NCBI GenBank assembly: GCA_016709145.1
Contig: JADJEK010000014.1
Span: 59,676-123,675, forward strand
From: Planctomycetota bacterium
GTDB lineage: Bacteria > Planctomycetota > B15-G4 > JADJEK01
Length of the DNA: 64,000 bases
Direction: 5' to 3'
Below are positions 8,095 through 15,523 of this stretch, piece by piece. The notes under the pieces were generated by a model. It ran no database searches. It saw only the letters and a program-made list of their open reading frames with translations, and was not told the origin of the DNA. Within the stretch, counting starts at the first letter, position 1. Each line of letters opens with the position of its first letter. The translations under genes were made by a program, and so were the position numbers.

Positions 8095-11076
8095 TCACTT
8101 CACCGGCGGTTCGAAGTCGGGCGCGCGACAGACCACGCGGTGCCGCAAGCAGTACGGCAGCATCGCGATCGCCGCGACGGTGGCCTTCATCGCGATCCAA
8201 AGTCCGCCCGGCGTCTGCTTCACGGCCTTGTCGATGCCGATCGTGCCACTGGCGTCGTTGGCGTTGCCTTGTTTCAGGCCGAGGCCCTTCAAGCCGAGCA
8301 CCCACCCGGCGCGCACGATCTGGCCGACCGAGCAATGCTTGAACGCATACAGCCAGAAGTTGCGCACGTGGTAGTAGAGCGAGCGCTTGCCGCCCTTCAT
8401 GCCGAACGGCGTCTTGTGGAACAGCTCGGCATCGGGGCACATCGTGATGCGGTGGCCGAGACGCAGCACGCGACTCGCGAGGTCGCGCTCGTTGCCGTAG
8501 ATGAAGAACCTCTCGTCGTAATAGTCGGCTGCCTTCAGCACGTCGCTCTTCGCCAGCGTTCCGCAACCGCGGAACGTCGCCATGTAGCGCTCGCGCTTCT
8601 CCGCGGCGAGGAACTCCTGCGGCATCCCCGGCTCGACCACGAGCGACGAGACCATCGCGGTCGTGCTCGGCTCGACCGACATGCGGTCGTAGAGCTTGCC
8701 GAGCCACTCCGGCGGCGCGACGACGTCGTCGTCCATGATCGCCGTGAACGGCTGCGTCGCCGCTTTCATGCCGAGGTTGAACGTCTCGCAAGCGCCAGCC
8801 TTGTCGTGAGGCATCACGATCACCGTGACCTGCGGGAACTCGCGCCGGATCATCTCCGCCGTGCCGTCCTTCGACGCGTTGTCGACGACGACGATCTGCG
8901 CGGGTCGCGCGGTCTGACGCATCAGCGCGAGCAAGTTCTCACGCACGTCCGCGCACTTGTTCCAAGTGGAGATCACGCAACTGACGGGCACCGTGCGCGT
9001 CGCGGCCGCAGTCGATCTCGACGTGGCCGGTGGCTGCGCGGTCGCGGTCGACACCGCGACCGTGAACTCGCGCACGCCCAGCGCGAGGCGTGCCCACTCG
9101 AACATCCGGGCCGCGTCGATCTCGAGGTACGCCTCGGCGGCCTCGACTCCCTCCACGTCGACGTTCACCGTGCGCGCGCGGTTCGCGGTCAGCGTCTTGT
9201 CGGTGACGTCGAGGTACGCGCGCTGGCTCGCGAACGCGTTCAATGCCGCGCGCTTGCGCTCGAGCATCGCCGTGATGTCGAGCAGGTACGACGCGGGTTG
9301 CGGTTCGTTGACCTCGTAGAGCACGACGCGCGGCGCGAGTCCGCTGCGCGTCAACGCGTGCGCCGCGAGCCAATAGGTCGCGCGATGGTCGGGATGGTGC
9401 TCCCACGGCGACGGCACGTAGAGCACGTCGGGCTTCAAGGTCTCGAGCAGTCCGGTGAACCCGGACAAGAACGCACCCTCGGGCCGCAGCCCGCCGTCGG
9501 GGAAATCGAGCGCATGGAACTCGGTGATCCCGAGCTGGCGGCCCGCGGCGCGCGCCTCGTCCTTGCGGACCTGCGCGATGCGGCCGCGTTCCTTGCCGTC
9601 GCGATCTCCGCCCGCGCCATCCGTGAGATGCACCACCGCGATCGCGTCGCCGCGCTGCGCGTGGAGTCCGAGCGCTCCGCCTGCACCGATGACCTCGTCG
9701 TCGGGATGTGGCGCGAGCACGACGACGCGACCGCCCGGCACGCGCGCGAAGTCGGCGAGCGGCACGAACGTGAATCGCGGATCGAACGGCGGAAGCGCTT
9801 GCGGGTGCGGCTCTGGAGCGGACATCGGAGCGGTCGTCGACGGAGGGGGCGAAGCGTAAAGGGCTTCCAGCAGGACGGCATGGTCCGAAATTCCGAACCG
9901 GCGCGACGTCGTCGCCGCACGGGCCGTCGCGAGTTCGGACGGGACGTCGAGCGCGCGCTGGATCCGCGCGGCGAGCGCCGCGACGTCGCCGGCCGGGACC
10001 ACGAAGCCAGCAGCGCCAGCGCGTTCGGGAGCGGCGCCGCGATCCGCGACGAGTACGGGGATCCCGAGCGCGAGCGCCTCGTCCACCACCAGCGAATACG
10101 TTTCGGCCGCGGCGCTGAAGAACACGGCGAGATCGGTGTCGGCCGCGAGACGCTCGAGGCGAGCCACGTCGAATGCACCTTCGCGCACGACCTGAAGCGG
10201 CGCCGCCGCTTCGACGCGACGCATCAACGCGCGTTCGAAGGCGGCATCCGTCGCAGGCCCGAGCATCGTCAAGTGCACGCGCGCGCGGACCTCGGTCGGC
10301 AAACGCTCGAGCGCCTCGACCACGCGATCGACGCCCTTCACGGGTGCGAGATTGCCCCACCACGCCAACCGCAAGCAGCCATCCTCGGCGGGCCGCCACG
10401 GCGCCGCATGCAAGCGCCGGGGCAGCCCGAGCGGCAACACGTCGATCGCGACGTCCTGCGGCAGGATGCCCGACGCGCGCAGGAAGCCGGCCGCCGCGGC
10501 CGAAGGCGCGAGGACTTCGTCCGCGGCGCGCAGTTCGGCATCGAAGAACGCGCGGCGCGCTTCGAGCTCGGCGGCGGGTCGGTCGCGGTCGCCGCCGAAC
10601 TCCGGCACGCAACAGTCGATGCACCGCGACCGCGGGATCGGAGTGTCGTCACCGCAGAAGCCGCCGTCCGGCCGCACCATGAAGAAGCGCGGACAGACCG
10701 CGAGGAAGTCGTGCAGCGACACGATCGTGCGGATGCCGGCGGCGTTGGCGTCGACGGCGAGCGGCGCGAACAGGTTCATGTAGTGGTGCACGTGGACGAC
10801 GTCGGGCCGGAACGTGTGCAGACACTCGTTCCAGATCGGCCGCAGCGCCGGCACCTCGAGATGCACCGAGAACCGCGGTCCGGCGTGCAAGAAGCGCCGC
10901 ACACGCACGCCGTGGAACGACTCGTCCTCGATGCCCTGGCCATCGCGTTCGCTGCCGGCGAGCACGAGGACGTCGTGGCCACGCGCGGCTTGCTCGACGA
11001 CCAGCGCGGCGAGATACGCCTCGGTGCCGCCGACGAACTCGGGCGGGAAGTTGTGGACGGCGTGCAGGATCCTCAT
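8095..11076 (-). CDS. Three-domain fusion: GT4 - PIG-L deacetylase - GT2
   Basis: One uninterrupted 993-codon frame holds three enzymes. Residues 1-407 are a GT4 glycosyltransferase (FVGGTEAYL, VSLHDFLAVCPRF, Cys cluster 141/152/155, GNLAPVKGVDRVVEAL). Residues about 450-670 are a PIG-L/LmbE-type zinc deacetylase (APHPDDE 455-461, HPDH 561-564). Residues about 697-985 are a GT2 (VISTWNKCADVREN, VVDNASKDGTAEM, DDD 782-784). The linkers (408-445 and 672-696) are Pro/Ala/Thr-rich. The start ATG overlaps the upstream TGA. A start at Met 418 could in principle give a separate PIG-L-GT2 protein, but no stop separates the parts. A natural reading is transfer of an N-acetylated sugar, its deacetylation and further extension on one chain. 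Confidence 0.85.
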   Translation of the reverse strand: MRILHAVHNFPPEFVGGTEAYLAALVVEQAARGHDVLVLAGSERDGQGIEDESFHGVRVRRFLHAGPRFSVHLEVPALRPIWNECLHTFRPDVVHVHHYMNLFAPLAVDANAAGIRTIVSLHDFLAVCPRFFMVRPDGGFCGDDTPIPRSRCIDCCVPEFGGDRDRPAAELEARRAFFDAELRAADEVLAPSAAAAGFLRASGILPQDVAIDVLPLGLPRRLHAAPWRPAEDGCLRLAWWGNLAPVKGVDRVVEALERLPTEVRARVHLTMLGPATDAAFERALMRRVEAAAPLQVVREGAFDVARLERLAADTDLAVFFSAAAETYSLVVDEALALGIPVLVADRGAAPERAGAAGFVVPAGDVAALAARIQRALDVPSELATARAATTSRRFGISDHAVLLEALYASPPPSTTAPMSAPEPHPQALPPFDPRFTFVPLADFARVPGGRVVVLAPHPDDEVIGAGGALGLHAQRGDAIAVVHLTDGAGGDRDGKERGRIAQVRKDEARAAGRQLGITEFHALDFPDGGLRPEGAFLSGFTGLLETLKPDVLYVPSPWEHHPDHRATYWLAAHALTRSGLAPRVVLYEVNEPQPASYLLDITAMLERKRAALNAFASQRAYLDVTDKTLTANRARTVNVDVEGVEAAEAYLEIDAARMFEWARLALGVREFTVAVSTATAQPPATSRSTAAATRTVPVSCVISTWNKCADVRENLLALMRQTARPAQIVVVDNASKDGTAEMIRREFPQVTVIVMPHDKAGACETFNLGMKAATQPFTAIMDDDVVAPPEWLGKLYDRMSVEPSTTAMVSSLVVEPGMPQEFLAAEKRERYMATFRGCGTLAKSDVLKAADYYDERFFIYGNERDLASRVLRLGHRITMCPDAELFHKTPFGMKGGKRSLYYHVRNFWLYAFKHCSVGQIVRAGWVLGLKGLGLKQGNANDASGTIGIDKAVKQTPGGLWIAMKATVAAIAMLPYCLRHRVVCRAPDFEPPVK

Positions 11077-11786
11077 GACGACCCGGCGCGCGCGTCGGGC
11101 TCGAGCGCGACGAACGCTTCGCCGTACGTCGCGCCCTTGTCGAGGAACACCGCGCGATAGGCGTTCAAGCCCGACACGAATCGTCGGATGTCGGTGTGTT
11201 CGAGCTGGCTCGGATAGCAATCGAGCGCCGCCATCTTCGTGGCGTAGACGCTCGACACGTCGACGATCCACGTCGCGCGCGACGCGCTCCAGACCTCGTA
11301 TCCGAACGCGCGCGGCGGACGCGCGAGTTGCGCGAGCACGCGCTGGGTCAACACTGCGGTCGTGAAGTGGTCGGAGTGCTGATCACCGAGGTGCGGCGCG
11401 TAGATCACGTCGGGCGCGAACGCTTCGATCGCTTGCTTCAGGCGCGGCAGGATCGCGCCGAGGTCGAGTTCGTTCACGCGGTAGTTGTCGGGGAAACCCC
11501 AGAACTCCTGCGCGGCGATCCCGAGGACTCTGGCGGCCGCGCGGGCCTCGTCCTGGCGACGCGACGCGTAGGCGACCTTGTCCTCGCGCCCGGTCGGATC
11601 GCCGGACGTGCCCGCGGTCAGGAACAACGCGTGGACCTCGTCGCCCATCTCGACGTGCAGACGCACGGTCCCGCCCGGTCCGATCGTCTCGTCGTCGGGA
11701 TGCGGCGCGAGCACGAGGACGCGTCCGCGCGCGGGCGGCGCACTCGAGCGAATCGGCGGAGCAGGGGGGGCCAGATAACGCGTCAT
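11073..11786 (-). CDS. PIG-L family N-acetylglucosaminyl deacetylase
   Basis: This 237-residue metal-dependent amidase of the LmbE/PIG-L fold has the zinc motif APHPDDE (about 27-33) and the second histidine motif GDQHSDH near 140. The family removes acetyl groups from GlcNAc-type substrates such as GlcNAc-PI, mycothiol precursors or lipid-linked sugars. It is the second such domain in this operon, next to the fusion protein that carries the first. Start: the ATG giving MTRYLAPP; another in-frame start 26 codons upstream would leave only 21 bp to the preceding gene and cannot be excluded. Its stop overlaps the next start (ATGA). Confidence 0.87.
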   Translation of the reverse strand: MTRYLAPPAPPIRSSAPPARGRVLVLAPHPDDETIGPGGTVRLHVEMGDEVHALFLTAGTSGDPTGREDKVAYASRRQDEARAAARVLGIAAQEFWGFPDNYRVNELDLGAILPRLKQAIEAFAPDVIYAPHLGDQHSDHFTTAVLTQRVLAQLARPPRAFGYEVWSASRATWIVDVSSVYATKMAALDCYPSQLEHTDIRRFVSGLNAYRAVFLDKGATYGEAFVALEPDARAGSS

Positions 11787-11885
11787 ACGGGCGAGGTCGT
11801 CGTCACTCCGAAGCGAGGGGAGAACCAAGCGTCCTGGGCGGGGCAGGCGGCCCACGGCGGCCATCCCACCAAAGCCGTCCTCCGG

Positions 11886-12899
11886 TCAGTAGATGTCCGA
11901 GTCCCCCATCGTGAAGAACCAGTGCTCCTGCGCCCAACTCTCGTCGAAGTCGGGCCCGAACACGCGGATGCACAGATTGAACGTCGACGGATCCGGCGCG
12001 AAGCCGATCGTGCGCAGCGAATTCGCGAGGCTCGACCAGCCGGGCGCCCACGTTTCGATCCGCGGCTTGCCGGCGTCGCGTGCGAGCGTGGCCGCGCGGC
12101 GCGCGAGTCCGGCGACGGCTTCGCGATCCGCGCCGTCGACGATCCAATCGACCAGCGGCACGAGCGGCTTGTCGAACCACTCGGTGCGCAGCACGAGCAC
12201 ACCGCGCAAGCGTCCCCCGCCGCGCGCTTCGAGCACGCGGTAACGGAACGTCGGACAGCGCGCGTACCGCCATTCGAGGTAGCCCCGATCACGCCGCAGC
12301 ACGAGCGGCAACGACGCCATCGACGCGTCGAACAGCGCGTCGACGTCCGGCGGCATCGCATCGACCTCGCGCACGTCGACGGCATCGCCGCCCATCGGCC
12401 CGAGGTAGTCGATCCAATCCTGCGCGAAGTCGCGCACGAGGCTCACGACCGGCGTGTGCACGGGTCGGTAGTCGAGGATGCGCGTGCCGATGCGGAACGC
12501 CTGCGGGTTGGGGAAGCCGTAGACGATGCGATCGCGATCCGGCTGGCCGTACGCGTCGAAGAACGCGCGCGCGAGCGTCAGGAACAGGCCTTCCTTCTTC
12601 AGCACACGCCGCCATTCCTTGGCGACGCAGGTGTCGACGGCCTGCGATCCCAGCATCGACGCGCCGCGATCGAGCCACAGCGCGGGGATCGCCGTGTAGT
12701 TGCCGATCAGCGCTCCGTTCGAGTCCTCGGCCACGAACGTGTGGTGCCCGCGCGGATTGTCGCGGAACTGCCAATGCCAATGTTCGAGCGTGCGCGGCAC
12801 GAACGCGGGGTTGTCTTCGGCGAACACCACGTTGAACAGCGCGAGGATGCCGTGTTCGTCGCCGGCTCGATACGGCCGCACCGTGAAGTCGGAACTCAT
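11886..12899 (-). CDS. GNAT-fold acyltransferase-like protein
   Basis: This 337-residue protein begins MSSDFTVRPYRAGDEHGILALF, the usual first strand and helix of GNAT acetyltransferases. It continues with FRDNPRGHHTFVAED and a second, GNAT-like half. Two-lobed GNAT proteins of this size are common beside sugar-modification genes. It ends in HWFFTMGDSDIY, almost the same as the end of the divergent paralogue at 13,832. Its ATG overlaps the stop of the kinase-like gene (ATGA). It probably acylates a glycan or amino sugar; acyl donor and acceptor are unknown. Confidence 0.75.
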   Translation of the reverse strand: MSSDFTVRPYRAGDEHGILALFNVVFAEDNPAFVPRTLEHWHWQFRDNPRGHHTFVAEDSNGALIGNYTAIPALWLDRGASMLGSQAVDTCVAKEWRRVLKKEGLFLTLARAFFDAYGQPDRDRIVYGFPNPQAFRIGTRILDYRPVHTPVVSLVRDFAQDWIDYLGPMGGDAVDVREVDAMPPDVDALFDASMASLPLVLRRDRGYLEWRYARCPTFRYRVLEARGGGRLRGVLVLRTEWFDKPLVPLVDWIVDGADREAVAGLARRAATLARDAGKPRIETWAPGWSSLANSLRTIGFAPDPSTFNLCIRVFGPDFDESWAQEHWFFTMGDSDIY

Positions 12900-13738
12900 G
12901 CCGTCGTCTTTCGGCCGGGCCCGACCCGCGACTTGTGCGCCGGCCGCCGCCACAGGTCACGCCACTTCGCGCGCGCGCAATAGGCAGCGGCGCGCGCGCC
13001 GCTGCGTCTCAGGGACAACGCGCGCTCGGCGAAACCGGTCGCGTCCGGCGCGTACACCGCGAGGAACGCGCGCGCCGCGTCGTCGTCGGGCACGAGCGCC
13101 TGGCTCTCGAACGCCGACAAGACGTCGGGCAGAGCGGACTCGCGCGCGCGGACCGACGCATCGACGAGGACTCCCGACGGATGATCGATCCACAGCCAAT
13201 CGGTCGCGCCGTCGGCGCGCCGCACGCGCAGCACGTTGCGCGGACTCGCGGCGAGATGCAGGTAGCCGCCGTCGTGCAGGAGACCCAGCGTCCGAGCGAA
13301 CTGCGCTCGACCCTCGGCGCGGCGGGACTCCGGCGTCCCGCTCCACAGCAGGATCTGCGCCAACGACTTGACGTCGCCGAGGTCTTCGAACGCGACCATC
13401 TGGTCGACGACGAACCCGTTCACGCGCCGCTCACCGCACGCGATCGCGGGCACGACGGGCAAGCCGCGCTCGAACGCGGCGCGCGAGTTGTCGTACTCGC
13501 GCCGCGCGCGGGACCGCGCCACCGGCGTGAACGCGTTGCGCACGAGCGGCGGACGGTAGAGCTTGACGAACACGCGCGGCGCGCCGGGGTTCGGCTCGAC
13601 CCACGCGTGGAACGTGTTGCGCTCGCGGCGCCATTGCCTTACCGCGGGATGCTCGGGCACGAGTTCGCGCAGCACGGCGTCGAGACCGGGCCAACGTTCC
13701 GGCTCCGCGAGCGTGAGATCGGGGAAGACGACCGCCAT
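12896..13738 (-). CDS. LPS-kinase-like (WaaP/Kdo kinase) protein, catalytic Asp replaced
   Basis: This 280-residue protein has the outline of small lipopolysaccharide kinases: VFVKLY with a likely ATP lysine (K59), REYDN (E81), a hinge-like VVDQMVAFEDLG, a catalytic loop LHDGGYLHLAASPRNVL and DWLWIDHPSG (D185 in the DFG position). In the loop the usual H-x-D-x4-N reads HLAASPRN: H161 and N168 are kept, but the catalytic Asp is Ala 163. It may therefore be a pseudokinase or use another base. It is the first gene of the glycan operon and is translationally coupled to the GNAT gene. The family phosphorylates heptose or Kdo in the LPS core. Confidence 0.7.
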   Translation of the reverse strand: MAVVFPDLTLAEPERWPGLDAVLRELVPEHPAVRQWRRERNTFHAWVEPNPGAPRVFVKLYRPPLVRNAFTPVARSRARREYDNSRAAFERGLPVVPAIACGERRVNGFVVDQMVAFEDLGDVKSLAQILLWSGTPESRRAEGRAQFARTLGLLHDGGYLHLAASPRNVLRVRRADGATDWLWIDHPSGVLVDASVRARESALPDVLSAFESQALVPDDDAARAFLAVYAPDATGFAERALSLRRSGARAAAYCARAKWRDLWRRPAHKSRVGPGRKTTA

Positions 13739-13831
13739 GGCGCGAGAGCTTCGAACTTCCCACGCCCCGCATCAAGGATGGAGTTCACAAGGTGCTTGAA
13801 CGAATGCGGTCGAAGGTCGAAGCTCCCGACC

Positions 13832-14863
13832 ATGACCGTGCCGTCCGAACAGCTCGTGATCCGTTCCTACCGTGAGGGTGACGCCCCGCGCATCCTGGCG
13901 CTGTTCAACGAGGTGTTCGCCGAAGGCGACCCCAACTTCCACGAACGCACGCTGGCCGAGTGGGAGTGGGAGTTCGTGCGGAACCCCGCCGGCGAGCAGA
14001 TCGTCGTGGCCGAAGAGCCCGACACCGGCCGCATCGTCGCGCAATACGCCTGTCTGCCGGCGTGGGCCCACTTGAACGGCCGGCGGGTCTGGATCGGTCA
14101 AGGCATCGATTCGGTGGTCCACAAGGACTACCGGCGCGGCTTGAAGCGCGAGGGCGCGTTCCTGCGCACGGCGAAGTACTACTTCGACCACATCGGGATC
14201 CCCGAGAAGAACGCGTGGGGCTACGGCTTCCCGAACAGCAAGGCGTTCGGCATCGGCGTGAAGCTCTTGAAGTACGTGCCGATCGCGGCGCCCGTGCCGA
14301 CGCTGTTCCGCAACCTGTTCCAGTGCGCGAACGACGACGAAGTCGGCACGCGCGCCTCGAGTGAACTTCGCGTCGTCGAGGTCGCACGGTTCGGGCCCAA
14401 GGCCGATGCGTTCTGGGCTCGGCTCGAACCGCGCTATCCCATGGCGATCCGGCGCGACGCCGCGTACTTGAACTGGCGCCACGTCGACAATCCGCTGACG
14501 AAGTCGGTCGCGCTGGAACTCGTCGACACCACCGGCGCAATGCGAGGACTCTGCGTCGTGCGCCCCGATTGGACCGGACCACCGATCCTCGCGCTCACGG
14601 AGTGGCTGGTCGAACCGAACGACGACGCGGCGACCTCCACGCTGCTGCGTCACGTGACGCCATGGGCGCGGACCCACGGACAGCAGCGCATCGAGGTCTG
14701 GGTACCGCCCTCCCATCCCCAATTCGAAGCGATCCGACGCGAGGGCTTCGGCGTCGAGTCGTCACCGTTCAACCTCTGCATCAAGATGTACCTGCCTGAG
14801 CTCGACGAGTCCTGGGTCAAGGCGCACTGGTACTGGACGATCGGCGATTCCGACGTGTTCTGA
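13832..14863 (+). CDS. GNAT-fold acyltransferase-like protein, paralogue of the divergent gene
   Basis: This 343-residue protein is collinear with the product at 11,886-12,899: both open with a VRxYRxGDxxxILALFNxVFAE pattern, share YGFPN followed by (K/Q)AF(G/R)IG, and finish HWYWTIGDSDVF or HWFFTMGDSDIY. It has the GNAT N-terminal region and a second lobe. It diverges from the glycan operon, with 93 bp between the start codons, so the two are likely expressed from a common control region. Role inferred: acyl transfer to a surface sugar or its precursor. Confidence 0.75.
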   Translation: MTVPSEQLVIRSYREGDAPRILALFNEVFAEGDPNFHERTLAEWEWEFVRNPAGEQIVVAEEPDTGRIVAQYACLPAWAHLNGRRVWIGQGIDSVVHKDYRRGLKREGAFLRTAKYYFDHIGIPEKNAWGYGFPNSKAFGIGVKLLKYVPIAAPVPTLFRNLFQCANDDEVGTRASSELRVVEVARFGPKADAFWARLEPRYPMAIRRDAAYLNWRHVDNPLTKSVALELVDTTGAMRGLCVVRPDWTGPPILALTEWLVEPNDDAATSTLLRHVTPWARTHGQQRIEVWVPPSHPQFEAIRREGFGVESSPFNLCIKMYLPELDESWVKAHWYWTIGDSDVF

Positions 14864-14966
14864 ACCCGGGGGCGGCGATCGCCTCCACGCGGCGCGGTGT
14901 CGTTCGGCTCGCTAAGTCGACGCGCTCGATCCCGGCATCCCCGACGGCGGACATTGCCCTGGTCGA

Positions 14967-14980
14967 TGTATCCTGGTACA
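14967..14980. promoter_or_regulatory. Possible operator/-10 region of the small regulator
   Basis: An interrupted inverted repeat, TGTA-TCCTGG-TACA, lies 43 bp before the regulator start and overlaps a -10-like TATCCT (14,969-14,974). Ribbon-helix-helix proteins often bind such sites in their own promoter. This is only a suggestion. Confidence 0.3.
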
Positions 14981-15023
14981 TGGGTATTCACGTACTTCAC
15001 CCCACCATCCCAGACGGAGACCC

Positions 15024-15311
15024 ATGACCATGCCGCCCAAGTCGAAGAAACCCGATCCGAAGCCAGCGTCCCACGAAGTCGAACGCGTGCAGACCGGACT
15101 GCGCATCGAGAAACGCATCCTGAAGGTGTTGAAGGCCGTCGCCGAAGTCCACGACCTCACGCTCGGCGACTTGATCGAAGGCATCGTGCTGCACGCGTTC
15201 GAGGGCAAGGCCCCGTTCTCGAAACCGACGATGCAGCGCATCGACCAATTGAGGAGCGTGTACGGCCTCGACCTCGTGGCCGCGGACAGTCACCGGCTGA
15301 CGGATCGTTGA
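15024..15311 (+). CDS. Small ribbon-helix-helix-like protein
   Basis: This 95-residue basic protein has a Lys/Pro-rich N-terminus followed by a short strand and two helices (VQTGLRIEKRILKVLKAVAE, then LTLGDLIEGIVLHAFEG), the layout of Arc/MetJ-type DNA-binding or antitoxin proteins. A GGAG sits 5 bp before the ATG; a second ATG two codons on is an alternative start. No toxin gene is adjacent: the next gene is a large secreted protein 212 bp away. It may regulate its own promoter or act as a stand-alone transcription factor. Confidence 0.65.
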   Translation: MTMPPKSKKPDPKPASHEVERVQTGLRIEKRILKVLKAVAEVHDLTLGDLIEGIVLHAFEGKAPFSKPTMQRIDQLRSVYGLDLVAADSHRLTDR

Positions 15312-15523
15312 TCGACGGCTGCGACCGTGGACGACTCCGGACGGGAGCGCACGCCGGCCGCACCTTGAGGCCCCCCGCCCATCGAAGTAGGTTCCGCCGA
15401 GTCGGAGAGCGCCGAGCGAGGAGTGACGCACTCGTCGCGCTGCGCGACCGCCGCGAAGCGTCGAGTCGTGCGCGGACGTGGAGCTCGATGGTGCGATCGG
15501 TCGAGATCGCGAGGGAGAGTCGC

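Noticed and set aside
6721..11160. Very long plus-strand open frame (about 1,480 codons) across the glycan operon
   Set aside because: It is antisense to well-supported glycosyltransferase and deacetylase genes. Its product is almost all Arg/His/Ala/Asp low-complexity without motifs, as expected from reverse reading of GC-rich codons.
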